Part shown: positions 50,796-60,615 of the stretch, in pieces | Position numbering within the stretch: position 1 is the first letter of the stretch | Layout of the letters: each line of letters begins with the position of its first letter | From: Yamadazyma tenuis | Lineage: Eukaryota; Ascomycota; Pichiomycetes; Serinales; Debaryomycetaceae | NCBI RefSeq assembly: GCF_029203305.1 | Contig: NC_089466.1 | Location: forward strand, 496,001 to 560,000 | Reading direction: 5' to 3' | Length of the DNA: 64,000 nucleotides | Notes under the pieces: model-generated | Databases searched by the model: none | The model's input: only the letters and a program-made list of their open reading frames with translations | Told to the model about the DNA's origin: nothing | Program-made: the position numbers and the translations under genes

Positions 50796-52157
50796 ATGAA
50801 CTTTTGGCGCTGCAGACTATTTAATACAATACATTACAAAAGCATAAGAAATATGACTACAGGAAAGGCCTCTTCTTTACACAATCCTTACTTCCACAAG
50901 GGGGAAGGTGAGAAAGATATCTGGAGTTTGATTAACGAAGCTGCTCACGATGCAACTTTAAAAAGACCTGATAGGCCACTCTACAACTTGGGCCAAGGTT
51001 TTTTTTCTTACAATCCTCCAGACTTTGCTATTGAGTCAGTTAACAACGCAATTTCGAAGCCTCAATTCAACCAGTATGCTCCAGCAAAAGGTAATCCTAA
51101 TTTGGTTCAAAGTTTGAAAGCCAAATACTCTAAGGATTTTGGATATCCAATTGAAGATAATCAGATCTCCATTACTACTGGTGCAAATGAAGGAATGCTT
51201 TCAGTGTTTTTTGGATTCTTGACTCCTGGTGACGAAGTGATCGTTTTTGAACCATTCTTTGATCAGTACATTCCTAACATTGAGATGACAGGAGCTAAAG
51301 TTAAGTATGTAAATCTCAAATATCCCTCCAAGTTTGACTCTGAAAACGTTACTGGGGATGACTGGGAAGTTGATTGGGATCAATTAGAAGGTGCAATCAC
51401 CCCCAAAACCAAAATTATTGTCATTAACACCCCTCATAACCCAATTGGAAAAGTGTTCAATGAACAAGAACTTGAAAGAATTGGAAAGCTCTGTATCGCC
51501 AACAACTTGATCTTGTTGAGTGATGAAGTGTACGAAAATTTGTACTACGATGCTACTTTTCCAAGACCTGCCACTTTGAAGAATTTACCAGAATTAAGAG
51601 ATAGAGTATTGACGGTCGGATCTGCTGGGAAGTCCTTTGCGGCAACTGGTTGGAGAATTGGTTGGGTTATTGGGGCATCTGATTTGATTAAGTATGTAAT
51701 CTCTGCTCACACTAGAATCTGTTTCTCAACACCAGCTCCTTTACAACAAGCTGTGAGTGAAGCTTTTACCAAGTCTGACGAAAGAGATTATTTTGCTCTT
51801 ACAAGAAAAGCGTACCTTAAAAAGTACGAACTTTTCACCAAGGTATTTCAAGAATTGGGATTACCATACACAGAACCTGCCGGAGGATACTTTTTGTTGG
51901 TGAACTTGCTGAAATTAAAGGTCCCAACTGATTACCAATATCCAGAATCATTCAAGAACAAGACGTATGATTTCAAATTGGCATACTGGTTAATTTATGA
52001 ATTTGGAATAGTGGGTATCCCCCCAACCGAATTTCTCCAACCTACTTCTAGAGAAGGTAGTGGATTAGAGAGATGTATTAGATTTGCCGTTTGCAAAGAT
52101 GACGAATTTTTGCAAAACGCTGTAGAAAGAATTAGACTGTTGAAGGATTACGTATAG
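50796..52157 (+). CDS. BNA3: Kynurenine aminotransferase, Bna3 type
   Basis: A PLP-dependent class I/II aminotransferase that converts kynurenine to kynurenic acid; arylformamidase-pathway neighbour of NAD synthesis. The 453-residue protein has INLGQGFF-like YNLGQGFFSY (about 63-72), NTPHNPIGK (211-219), SDEVYE (242-247) and the PLP lysine K279 in SAGKSFAATGWRIGW. A 20-residue leader with Arg and hydrophobics (MNFWRCRLFNTIHYKSIRN) before an in-frame ATG at 50853 suggests alternative mitochondrial and cytosolic forms (inference). Codon 372 (51909-51911) is CTG where S. cerevisiae Bna3 has Ser in LVDFSKVKI, supporting CTG-Ser decoding; another CTG at codon 448 sits where Leu is usual. Confidence 0.95.
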   Translation: MNFWRCRLFNTIHYKSIRNMTTGKASSLHNPYFHKGEGEKDIWSLINEAAHDATLKRPDRPLYNLGQGFFSYNPPDFAIESVNNAISKPQFNQYAPAKGNPNLVQSLKAKYSKDFGYPIEDNQISITTGANEGMLSVFFGFLTPGDEVIVFEPFFDQYIPNIEMTGAKVKYVNLKYPSKFDSENVTGDDWEVDWDQLEGAITPKTKIIVINTPHNPIGKVFNEQELERIGKLCIANNLILLSDEVYENLYYDATFPRPATLKNLPELRDRVLTVGSAGKSFAATGWRIGWVIGASDLIKYVISAHTRICFSTPAPLQQAVSEAFTKSDERDYFALTRKAYLKKYELFTKVFQELGLPYTEPAGGYFLLVNLLKLKVPTDYQYPESFKNKTYDFKLAYWLIYEFGIVGIPPTEFLQPTSREGSGLERCIRFAVCKDDEFLQNAVERIRLLKDYV

Positions 52158-52164
52158 GGAATAT

Positions 52165-53337
52165 TTATTTTAATACAAGCCTCTTGAAACAATATTCGAC
52201 ATCTCCAAATTCGTCAGCACCTAGTTCAATACTAGTTTCAATCGGAGTAAAAGATTGGTCGAGGAGATTCCAAAGTGTCTCTCTAACGTCTTCATAGTTT
52301 CTTCTTAGTGGAACTTGAATCAAGACATGTGTTTGTGGACCAGTGAATTTTTTAAGCACCTTATGAATTAGTGCTGGATGATCAGATGAGTAAATAGGGT
52401 CACTAAGGATGATTGTTTTGAAGTTTATTTGGGAATGTTTCACAAGAAAGCCAGTTGGATCATTCCAATCCAACTCTTCAACCTCGGTATCCACCTGGTT
52501 AATCAATAGATTGTGTTTGAGGTTTGGAAGGATCTCTTCCAAATCTGTTAAAAAAACCTTCTTAAACCCTAATAGGAGACAAACTATACCGACTAAACCT
52601 GTGCCAGCTCCTAGTTCAAGAATTGGTTCTTGGAGTAAAGACCTCTCATTTAGTAATTTTTGCGAGAGGATTAAAGATGAGCCCCAGGTCTTCAATCCTA
52701 AGTTGTCACTAGTTAAAGATGGTTCCTTTAACTTTAAGTAATCACGTTGAATCTGATTCATATTATCGAGTTTAATTTTACGAATGATGTCTGGTTGGGC
52801 TGTTCTACCACAATTTTCAGATATTCTCAAGCTAGCTTCTTTCTGAATTTCATCTATTTCTTCTTTTTGCAACCATTTTAGATCACTGGATATTATACGG
52901 GTTAGCCAGTCATTATATTCATTGGTTTTCTTCAAGTTAATGCTTAACATAGGTAGGTACCCCACCTTTACCATTGTATTGAATCTAGTACTGTGAGATG
53001 AAAGCCATGCAAGGGAGGAATGAACCAAGTCTAAACTCACCAGCTTTTCTTGAAAAAGGGCCATCAGGTCCCTGGGGTTCTGCTGATGTTGCTTGAAGTT
53101 CCACACTTCATCTGCTGCCAATAGCTTCAAAAACAATAAGAGAACATGTGCGGGAGGCTTCATTTTGAGCATCGGTAAATCAAGAATGTGAATAGGAATC
53201 AAGTAGTCTTCAGCTTCTTCAGCCATATCAGGAGAGACCTGTACAAATATATCATCATGAGGATGCTGCACAGTGACTTCAGGTTCCACTTGATCTACTT
53301 GCTTGGGAGTGAATAATGAAAGAGGATCAAAGCTCAT
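52165..53337 (-). CDS. EFM2: Protein-lysine methyltransferase Efm2
   Basis: Efm2 methylates translation elongation factor 2 (and eEF3) in S. cerevisiae. The 390-residue protein belongs to the seven-beta-strand methyltransferases (FAM86/Efm group). The SAM-binding motif is ILELGAGTGLVGIVC at about residues 239-253, preceded by GLKTWGSSLILSQKL. VFLTDLEEILPNLKHNL supplies the acidic ribose-binding residue, and the post-II motif is ILSDPIYSSDHP. The tail GDVEYCFKRLVL is also typical. I start at ATG 53337; the frame reaches 53445 with a sequence lacking family support. It is convergent with BNA3, with 7 bp between stop codons. Adjacency to SDH8 matches S. cerevisiae chromosome II. Confidence 0.88.
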   Translation of the reverse strand: MSFDPLSLFTPKQVDQVEPEVTVQHPHDDIFVQVSPDMAEEAEDYLIPIHILDLPMLKMKPPAHVLLLFLKLLAADEVWNFKQHQQNPRDLMALFQEKLVSLDLVHSSLAWLSSHSTRFNTMVKVGYLPMLSINLKKTNEYNDWLTRIISSDLKWLQKEEIDEIQKEASLRISENCGRTAQPDIIRKIKLDNMNQIQRDYLKLKEPSLTSDNLGLKTWGSSLILSQKLLNERSLLQEPILELGAGTGLVGIVCLLLGFKKVFLTDLEEILPNLKHNLLINQVDTEVEELDWNDPTGFLVKHSQINFKTIILSDPIYSSDHPALIHKVLKKFTGPQTHVLIQVPLRRNYEDVRETLWNLLDQSFTPIETSIELGADEFGDVEYCFKRLVLK

Positions 53338-53582
53338 ACTGAAAATTTGAGATGAGTAGTTGAGAGTTTTCAATTTGTAAGATGAAGTGTAATAAAAAAA
53401 AGAGAGATGTATTTTCTGCAGGGGTGGCAAGCACATGTGAAGCATTACTGTAAGAACACCTAGTATTGAGGATCGTGATTATCTTTGAAAGAAATTATTT
53501 ATTTGTCTATCAAACCTCATCTTCTACGCATTAAACCTTCGTAAACCAAACATATACGCTGTGTAAGTGTTCAGGTGAAGAA

Positions 53583-53987
53583 CTAGAAATCGGTGACTCT
53601 ACCATTGAAAGACCAATCATTAAACTTCAAAGGATCTTGTTTTGGACCACCTCTTTCACCTGTTTTGGGATTAACATCACCTTCAAACTCAGGAATCGTC
53701 TTTAGATAACTGGTGGAGAATCCACCGATATCAGTCTTCAATTCAGGAGGAGCACCCGCAGCTACAGCATCACCAGAAGCCACAGTTCCGTTGGCCAGAA
53801 TTTTTCTATTATAATCATCAATAGCAGCTTGAGAGCCTGCAATTCTTTGTAATCTCTCAAACTCGTCTTGTTGCTCTTTTGGAAGTTTTGGAGGTGATGG
53901 CATTTGCTCAGGAGCAAACTTAGACGAGTAGAATCTAGTCACCAGTCTCAGTTTAGCTATGGTTGTTCTCGTGAGTTGTCTGAACAT
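53583..53987 (-). CDS. SDH8: Succinate dehydrogenase assembly factor Sdh8/SDHAF4
   Basis: Sdh8 is a mitochondrial chaperone that binds flavinylated Sdh1 before complex II assembly. The 134-residue protein starts with an Arg/Thr/Leu-rich presequence (MFRQLTRTTIAKLRLVTRFYSS). It ends with the family C-terminal block GDVNPKTGERGGPKQDPLKFNDWSF (given here as its key part), whose NPxTGExGGPxxDPxxxxDWS pattern is diagnostic. A Pro/Lys-rich segment and an Ala-rich linker lie between. It is next to EFM2, as in S. cerevisiae (YBR269C with YBR271W). Confidence 0.95.
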   Translation of the reverse strand: MFRQLTRTTIAKLRLVTRFYSSKFAPEQMPSPPKLPKEQQDEFERLQRIAGSQAAIDDYNRKILANGTVASGDAVAAGAPPELKTDIGGFSTSYLKTIPEFEGDVNPKTGERGGPKQDPLKFNDWSFNGRVTDF

Positions 53988-54454
53988 TGAATGATAATCT
54001 TGATAGAGTAACTAAACCCGGGAACGGATTACAAGTCGCGCAGGAATCCAACCACCTTAAATTCTGGAGTGATGATATTTCGGGTGAGTGTGAATCCGAG
54101 CCTTTGGCTTTTACGACACCTTACCGGAGATAGGATGGTGGGCGAGCACCTGACCAACTTGCATCTTGGTTGCCTTTAAAATTGTACTATTCCTACATGT
54201 TAACGGTGGGATATAAACTTGGACTAAGTTTATGTAACGTAAACCTTTAATAATAACTTACTAGGAACACGAGGAGAATGGTCTTGTGACCATGCATCCC
54301 CTCCGATGTTCTTGTCACAGAAGGCGACACCCCTGATTATTATGTGTCTAACACTCTGAGCTTCTGAGCCCGAATTTTCTTGAACTTCACAATCGCTGCG
54401 AACCGATTCTGTGTGATAACATACCTCATCTCATCTCAGCACTCACTTTATATA
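53988..54454. promoter_or_regulatory. Divergent intergenic region SDH8 / CUS2
   Basis: 467 bp. A TATAAA element at about 54212 lies 240 bp upstream of CUS2. No gene, repeat or other motif stands out. Confidence 0.4.
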
Positions 54455-55357
54455 ATGGATGAGTTTCCTCCTAAACCTCCAGCACCAGGAGTAATTCTTA
54501 AAGATCCCCTTAAGCTTAAAGATCTTGATGATCGTATACTGTTTGATAATGAAAAGAAACAATTTATTTTCACACAAGTAAAAGGTGATAAAACATTTGA
54601 ATACCAATACAGCTTTATTGTTGACAAATGGATAGGCATCACCAAGCATGTGTTGAATCAAGATGAACTCGAAGAAGAAGCAAACAAAGAAGAGATAAAA
54701 CAGCTCAAGAAGCAAAAAATTTCTGAAATTAAACAAGAGAAAGACAAGCTAAAGCTGATGTCTTCGAGGTCCACTGGAATTTTCATTAGTAACCTCCCAC
54801 AGTCGATTACAGTTGACGAGCTAAATGAAGAATTCGCTAAATATGGTACCATAAGTCTCGATAAGGGGAACAGTCCTCGTATAAAGCTTTATTACGATGA
54901 AAAAGATAAATTTAAACAGGAAGCGTTGATAATCTATGACAATGCAACGTCGGTGGATTTAGCTATTCAAATGATGAATCAAGTGAAGATGAAAAACAAC
55001 ATATTAAACGTGGAAGAGGCCAAATTCGAGCCAATAGAAGATAAATCCCAAAGAGCAGATGAAATAAGAAGTAAATTTTACTCCAAGGTTATGGTGATTG
55101 AAAATATGTTTCGCAAACAAGAATACAAGGAAAATACCAAATTGGCAGAAGATATAGAAGAAGATATCCGTGAAGAGTGTGAGAAAAGTGGAATTAAAGA
55201 TATTTTAAATGTGACATTCTTTCCCAGCGACTGTGTTGTCACGGTGAAATTTAAGTCTCTGTCACTGGTTGACACAATAATAGAGAGTTTTGACAAAAGA
55301 GACTATGATGGGTTGAAATTGAATGTTCATACGTTCACGGGGACTCGGTACACATAG
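54455..55357 (+). CDS. CUS2: U2 snRNP assembly factor Cus2 (Tat-SF1 homologue)
   Basis: Cus2 binds U2 snRNA and SF3b1 (Hsh155) and helps U2 fold before prespliceosome formation. The 300-residue protein has a short N-terminal region with the motif EYQYSFIVDKWIGI, then a charged Lys/Glu segment. A first RRM (about residues 105-190) has RNP2-like GIFISNLP and an RNP1 position in KQEALIIYDNATSV. A C-terminal UHM-like RRM (about 205-295) follows, with SKVMVIENMF at its start. S. cerevisiae Cus2 has 285 residues. I start at ATG 54455; the frame extends to a TTG 75 bases upstream. It is convergent with NUP82, with 58 bp between stops. Confidence 0.88.
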   Translation: MDEFPPKPPAPGVILKDPLKLKDLDDRILFDNEKKQFIFTQVKGDKTFEYQYSFIVDKWIGITKHVLNQDELEEEANKEEIKQLKKQKISEIKQEKDKLKLMSSRSTGIFISNLPQSITVDELNEEFAKYGTISLDKGNSPRIKLYYDEKDKFKQEALIIYDNATSVDLAIQMMNQVKMKNNILNVEEAKFEPIEDKSQRADEIRSKFYSKVMVIENMFRKQEYKENTKLAEDIEEDIREECEKSGIKDILNVTFFPSDCVVTVKFKSLSLVDTIIESFDKRDYDGLKLNVHTFTGTRYT

Positions 55358-55415
55358 TAAAGGTAAGAGCAAGGGAAAGTTAGATTCGCGTGTATTAGAA
55401 GGTATAGATTAAATG

Positions 55416-57788
55416 CTACGCTTGGATCATGGCACCTTCTGCCATTAATTCCGATACTTTGTCTTTCAAAGACGTCAATGTATTTCCTTGAGAGTCCACA
55501 AGCGCTTTAACTCGGTTCAATTCTCTTGAATTTTCGACCTTCATATCTTGTAGAGGCTTGAAATCAAGGTGCTCTTTTATATAATTGACCTGGTTTTTCA
55601 ATTCAGTAACACTGCTGTAAAGACCAGATTCTGTGCCTGAGTTCCCCACCTTCTCATTTATGTCATTGATCTCTTGAAACCACTTTTTCTCGTTTTCCGA
55701 GAGTGGAACTTGCCTGTGTACTTTTATGGCTTCGATTCGCTTAACCAACTTTTGGTGGAGCGATTTCAGCTTGTTGATTAATGCGTCTTCCTTCTCAATT
55801 AATTTCTTTATCTTTGCACTATGCTCTTTCTTAGCATCAATGTTACTAATATTACCCACTAGTTCATTTTGATATTGCAACTCCAATAAATTCGTTTTCA
55901 TTTGGAGGCACAATTTCATAAGTAGCAGTTCATAGATAGATATAATAGAAAGCGATTCAGTTGAGAACTCGTTCACTTTTTGTAAGATTTCCACAGACTC
56001 ATCCAGACTACCGACTCTGTACTTAATTTCACTGATCTTTTTCACTTTCTTCAAGTCACTTTCAATTTCCACTAATAAGTTAGAATTGAGTTTACTATCA
56101 ACAACCACCTGTTCTTTTTCTTCGTTCTTCAATTTCAAAGTATCAAACTTGTAAATGAGTGGGTTTAGCTCCGGTGGACTGCTCACTTTTACAACATTGA
56201 CATCCTTTTTTCCTTTGTCATGGAAATTGATTAAATAATCACCAGTAAATGAAATATCATCTCTAATCAACGTCACACCCGAGGAGGCATCATCATTTTC
56301 CACTACAGAATAATGATTTTGGATCTCTATTCCTGGAGTATCTGGTAATATTCCGACCCAATCAGATAGGGTGCTTACAACGGTTTTATGTTCAGTAGAG
56401 ATCAAAAACCGATGTGGATCAACGCTTGACAATATGATTTTTCTCTTACTAGACAATGAGCAATCCAGTATGATTTCAATCAATACTTCGTTGATGAAGA
56501 AAAGTTCTGGTTTGTTCAAAGTTTGTTTCGCAATAGTGTTGGTCCCATTAGAGTCACAGTCATCATCAGAACCATCATCGTCGATATACCCAAATCCAAT
56601 TTTTGGAACCTTGTAGGTTTGTTTCTCTGGCTCGTTGATCGAGTCCACTGTGTTGGCAATGATTAGTGACACATTTGGTTTCGAGTCAAAGGAAACTGAT
56701 TCTGGTTTAGCATCTTCCAAGGAAAGATATTCGTCTGCAGACGTGAAGTTCATCACCAAGGGTCTTATTTGTGCCAAATATTTGACGGTCAAGTCTACCT
56801 TGTCACCATTGATAGCAACAAGTAAGGGAATAGAACCATTCGATTTCAAACAACAAATATCCTTAATTGTTCCCATCTGGAGATTGGCCAAAGGCCCTTG
56901 AATTCGTTTGTAATTGAGGGACCACAGAGGTGGTTTTATGTCGTACGTGAAGCTTTCCTTATTGAGATAAGTTTTGACTCCTGATACATTAGACCGGCAT
57001 AACTCAGATTGAAGATGGTTGAAAAAGTTAAATTGGAGCCTAGCTTGCCTGGTTATATAATCATCATCATCGCAGTTGGCGGTGATGAAATTCAAAGTAT
57101 CAATTGATTCGGCTAATGCAAGTTCGACTTCTCGTTCTGTAGTAGAAATAGAACTATTAGCAAACACAAATGGGGAAATTTCAAATATTTTTGAGCTTTC
57201 AGTAGTGATATAAAGTGTCAACCCACCAGTAAGTGTCTCCAAAGAACCGAAAGATATGGAAGTGGCAATTTCGTTTTTGAAGCATTCGCTAGTCTTTAAA
57301 TCTAGGGTGAATAATGGAGCATCAGAAACCCTTAGATTGTAGAACTTGATAACGTTTGTTGCTTCCAAAATCACCAAACCCAATCCATGTGCGATATAGC
57401 TATGCCATAACACTTTGACAATGGGGGCTGAAATTTCCTTCAAATCATATTTTTCAGTGGGTATATGAAAGTTTTGACACTTATCAATATGAAGGGGAAC
57501 ACTTTGCACAACCACTCTTTTTTTGCCAATGGAGCACAAAAATGTTCTTTGGGGGTTCATAGTGAGTTCTACTATATCGAATGGCTGGTAAGTGTTTATC
57601 AAAACCTTATAGCCCATACTCTTGGAATTTATGGTACACATTCGGATAGCGTTTTCAACAGCAACAAAAATATCTCTATTTTCGTTTAAGACCATTTTGT
57701 TACCAAATCCAACCTCATATTGTGTATCCACCCATCTCTTGAAGATGGATTGTTTCTTAATACTTTTGACAAAATCGAAGTCTACCAT
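55416..57788 (-). CDS. NUP82: Nucleoporin Nup82
   Basis: Nup82 sits on the cytoplasmic side of the nuclear pore with Nup159 and Nsp1 and supports mRNA export. The 790-residue protein (S. cerevisiae 713) has an N-terminal beta-propeller region (about 1-470). The early segments FVAVENAIRMCTINSK, VKVLWHSYIAHGLGLVIL and the long inserts are of the Nup82/Nup88 kind. A C-terminal coiled-coil region (about 560-785) follows, with heptad-rich Leu, Lys and Glu; this is where Nup82 pairs with Nsp1 and Nup159. Identification rests on this propeller-plus-coil layout and N-terminal resemblance rather than a short diagnostic motif. Confidence 0.82.
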   Translation of the reverse strand: MVDFDFVKSIKKQSIFKRWVDTQYEVGFGNKMVLNENRDIFVAVENAIRMCTINSKSMGYKVLINTYQPFDIVELTMNPQRTFLCSIGKKRVVVQSVPLHIDKCQNFHIPTEKYDLKEISAPIVKVLWHSYIAHGLGLVILEATNVIKFYNLRVSDAPLFTLDLKTSECFKNEIATSISFGSLETLTGGLTLYITTESSKIFEISPFVFANSSISTTEREVELALAESIDTLNFITANCDDDDYITRQARLQFNFFNHLQSELCRSNVSGVKTYLNKESFTYDIKPPLWSLNYKRIQGPLANLQMGTIKDICCLKSNGSIPLLVAINGDKVDLTVKYLAQIRPLVMNFTSADEYLSLEDAKPESVSFDSKPNVSLIIANTVDSINEPEKQTYKVPKIGFGYIDDDGSDDDCDSNGTNTIAKQTLNKPELFFINEVLIEIILDCSLSSKRKIILSSVDPHRFLISTEHKTVVSTLSDWVGILPDTPGIEIQNHYSVVENDDASSGVTLIRDDISFTGDYLINFHDKGKKDVNVVKVSSPPELNPLIYKFDTLKLKNEEKEQVVVDSKLNSNLLVEIESDLKKVKKISEIKYRVGSLDESVEILQKVNEFSTESLSIISIYELLLMKLCLQMKTNLLELQYQNELVGNISNIDAKKEHSAKIKKLIEKEDALINKLKSLHQKLVKRIEAIKVHRQVPLSENEKKWFQEINDINEKVGNSGTESGLYSSVTELKNQVNYIKEHLDFKPLQDMKVENSRELNRVKALVDSQGNTLTSLKDKVSELMAEGAMIQA

Positions 57789-57884
57789 ATGGAACTATTC
57801 AGATATTTTTTTTTGTGCGACTAGATGTACATAATTGAAGATCGGCTGCATAAGGAATCTTGAAAACATATATTCAAAACCTAT

Positions 57885-58931
57885 TCAGAACTGAAATGAA
57901 TCCTCTTTGAACGTTTCAAATAGTTGGGTAAGATTCAAGCCAATCGAATGGGGAGCTTTCACGGGGAGATGGTGTACCAAACGCGAAGGTGAATAAAGAC
58001 TAAGATCCTTTTCGGAGTTTTCAGTTTCTGATCCGTCAGTCTGTACCCTTTCAGCGCTCACATTAATGGATACATCAGTTAGCAGCTTGCTAGGACTTCC
58101 TCCAGTAAATAATGAGCCCACACTCTTGAAAAACCCTGATACATTGGCAATCAACTCCATGTTTCTGTTCATAACTCTTACATCCTTCTGAGAAGATGAA
58201 GAAGAGGAAGGACCGAGAAAAGAAGAAGACTCAGACTCATTGAAGACACAAGATTGGGATCTCTTTATCTTGAGAGAAGCCAAGTCATTAACGAAGACAG
58301 CATGTCTTTGCATCTGGATCCTCTCCCACTTAGCATGGTAATCTTTGGGCAAGTGAGAAGGTGGTTCTTCAATGGAGAATGAATGGTCGTACCTTGGAAC
58401 AAACTGGGATTCCCCGGAAAACAACAATGGTGAGTGTAATTTTGGGTGCAGGTTCTTGTATTGTTCCTTATCATTGTAAGAATTAAGGAGATTCCTTGTA
58501 AAATAAGGATCTAAAGTGCTTTGTCTTTGTAAGCTTTCTGAACTATGACTGGATTGATCACAAAGAACAGTTCTTTCTGTACAAGAAGTAGCGCCTGAGA
58601 AAAGCTTAGGTGGCAGGGAAGCTTCTAAAGTCAACGTAGAAGGAGCCGTTACTTGCTCTATAGAAGCGGGAAACTTGCTTCGAGGAAAATAGTACTCAAA
58701 AAAACTCCAGAATCTGTTTCTTTTACGTTTCTTCACATCAGTCTCCTCAGGGGTGATTGAAGTCCGAGAAGCAGGTAACTGCACTAATAAAGAGCTAAGG
58801 TCATATCCTTTCTTCTCCCTACCTCTAAATGTATCCTTTAAATGACGTAGAGTGTTGCTTCTTTCAAGAGCCATTGGTGTAAATGAGATGTATTTGTGGA
58901 TAGCGAGGCAAATATATTTGCAGCCAGACAT
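57885..58931 (-). CDS. Uncharacterised Ser-rich protein
   Basis: I do not recognise this 348-residue protein. It is Ser/Thr/Pro-rich and mostly predicted disordered, with a strongly basic cluster KKRKRNR at about residues 66-72 that could be a nuclear localisation signal. A Ser run (SSSFLGPSSSSSSQ) lies at about 236-249. Conserved-looking islands include FWSFFEYYFPRSKF, LPKDYHAKWERIQMQRHAVFV (about 193-213, the most structured-looking part) and SIGLNLTQLFETFKED at the end. The ATG at 58931 gives a hydrophobic leader; the second in-frame ATG at 58874 (MALERSNTLRHL) gives 329 residues and looks more like a normal start. No transmembrane helix is obvious. Confidence 0.75.
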   Translation of the reverse strand: MSGCKYICLAIHKYISFTPMALERSNTLRHLKDTFRGREKKGYDLSSLLVQLPASRTSITPEETDVKKRKRNRFWSFFEYYFPRSKFPASIEQVTAPSTLTLEASLPPKLFSGATSCTERTVLCDQSSHSSESLQRQSTLDPYFTRNLLNSYNDKEQYKNLHPKLHSPLLFSGESQFVPRYDHSFSIEEPPSHLPKDYHAKWERIQMQRHAVFVNDLASLKIKRSQSCVFNESESSSFLGPSSSSSSQKDVRVMNRNMELIANVSGFFKSVGSLFTGGSPSKLLTDVSINVSAERVQTDGSETENSEKDLSLYSPSRLVHHLPVKAPHSIGLNLTQLFETFKEDSFQF

Positions 58932-59249
58932 GAAATATTTTTAAAGAGACCAAATGGTTAAGTTGATATGATTATGAACATAACAATCAGAAGTCCCCTG
59001 AGAATAATTGTTAATGGACTGAAAACCAGTGGTTGAAGAGACATTTTTAACGAACACGGGCATTTTCAGCAATTAAATGGCGGTTCAGCGTTTTCAGAGT
59101 CCCGGAAGAGAGCCATTCACAATTTGGCTACAAATGGTGTGCTTTTTTTCCACCAATGATCTACCATAGCCCATCGGGAGCTTTCTAAATAAGTCTGTAT
59201 TCCTTCTACCTTATACTTTTCATTTCCGCACAAGTCTTCAAATTTAACA
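58932..59249. promoter_or_regulatory. Divergent intergenic region, uncharacterised gene / SKI8
   Basis: 318 bp. I see no recognisable binding-site cluster, repeat or RNA gene. Confidence 0.4.
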
Positions 59250-60410
59250 ATGTCAAAGCAGTACATCTCCACAAATTGTGTCAGTGGCGCCCATAATCTG
59301 GACATATTTGATGTGGCTGTTGTCAACAAATACACCATAACAGTAGGGAGTGATGGATATGCCCGATTCTGGGACAACAAGTTGGACGAAATCCACAATC
59401 CCAAAGACCACTGTGTGAGCCATCAGATTGATCCAACAGGCATTCACCACATTAACACCTACGAGAATACTTTGAACTTGAACGGAGACCATGTTAAAGT
59501 GGTGTTGGTCGGATTCGGTTGTTTTTCTGGATATACAAAAATCCTGTTCTTCGTGGGTGATGATGTAAGTGGTTTGAAAGAAATTAAAGTACCTAAAGAG
59601 CTCCAGAAATCTTCATGGACACCCATTTTTTACAAGGATCCCGAATCTAAACAAGATTATCTCGTAGTTACACAAATGGATGGAGGGATTGTGCTCTATA
59701 AGCTTGACATTACTGGTTCTAAGGATGAAATTTTCATTGAATTAACCAAACAGACAGAGTTGAAGACCATAGAAGGATCGTTCCCAATATCTGTTGATGT
59801 CAGTCAGGTAGTGGATGGAAATATTGCAGTGGGATACACGAATGGAGATGTTGTGTTGTATACATTGGAAACGTTAAAGGTTATCAACTCATTTCACTCA
59901 ACTGATTTACAGACTTCAGGGAACTCCAAGACTTCTAATGCCGTTCCCCGGGTTGTAACGTTTTCTCCCGGTGGATCAGTATTAGCAGTGGCCAGAGATA
60001 ACCAGAACTCAGGATCAATAACGTTGTATGATGTTAAGTACGGAGAGAATGTGGGTACTTTAACTAAACCATCTCATTCGACTCTGGCAACAGTTGGAGG
60101 TTTTGCACATGATGGATGGATCATGGGATTGAGTTTTGACGACGAAGGAGAGCTATTGGGATCCTGTGGGTTCGACAAGTGTGTGAGAATATGGAATCTT
60201 GATGATAAAGAGAGAGTCGCTACTCTTAATCTTTCTGCAAGTGATTTTGAGGATACTGACCAAACTGAAATGGACAGCAGTATTGCTAGCGGAATAAGTT
60301 TCATTAGCAAGGGGACCAGGGGAGTATCTGGAGGAGATAATAACCATGGAATATGCGTGGTTAGCTTTGATAGAGGTGTTAGATGGTATCGACAAGCAGG
60401 AGGAATATAG
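59250..60410 (+). CDS. SKI8: Ski complex WD-repeat subunit Ski8
   Basis: Ski8 is part of the Ski2-Ski3-Ski8 complex that feeds mRNAs to the cytoplasmic exosome; in many yeasts it also aids Spo11 in meiotic recombination. The 386-residue protein folds as WD repeats, with blades readable at VGSDGYARFWD, VGYTNGDVVLYTLE, VARDNQNSGSITLYDV and GSCGFDKCVRIWNLDD. The C-terminal ICVVSFDRGVRWYRQAGGI is the Ski8 signature ending. S. cerevisiae Ski8 has 397 residues. A CTG codon in HST-x-ATVGGFAH falls where I recall Gln in S. cerevisiae, so a polar (Ser) reading fits better than Leu. ATG 59250 opens straight into the first blade. Confidence 0.93.
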   Translation: MSKQYISTNCVSGAHNLDIFDVAVVNKYTITVGSDGYARFWDNKLDEIHNPKDHCVSHQIDPTGIHHINTYENTLNLNGDHVKVVLVGFGCFSGYTKILFFVGDDVSGLKEIKVPKELQKSSWTPIFYKDPESKQDYLVVTQMDGGIVLYKLDITGSKDEIFIELTKQTELKTIEGSFPISVDVSQVVDGNIAVGYTNGDVVLYTLETLKVINSFHSTDLQTSGNSKTSNAVPRVVTFSPGGSVLAVARDNQNSGSITLYDVKYGENVGTLTKPSHSTLATVGGFAHDGWIMGLSFDDEGELLGSCGFDKCVRIWNLDDKERVATLNLSASDFEDTDQTEMDSSIASGISFISKGTRGVSGGDNNHGICVVSFDRGVRWYRQAGGI

Positions 60411-60615
60411 AAGATGTAGAAAAGAGATCCCAACTAAGTAAGTTGGTAGAGAAAGCATGAGAATTTGGACATCCAGCTTCTCATCTGTTTTTATAAGAAT
60501 AAACCAATAGCTACATTACCACAACTGTTAGCATAGAATGTATATGATGTGCATCCATAGCATAACCTATGTGTATAAGCTCTTTTTTTGAAAGACGCGC
60601 ATTTTGTATTCACTG

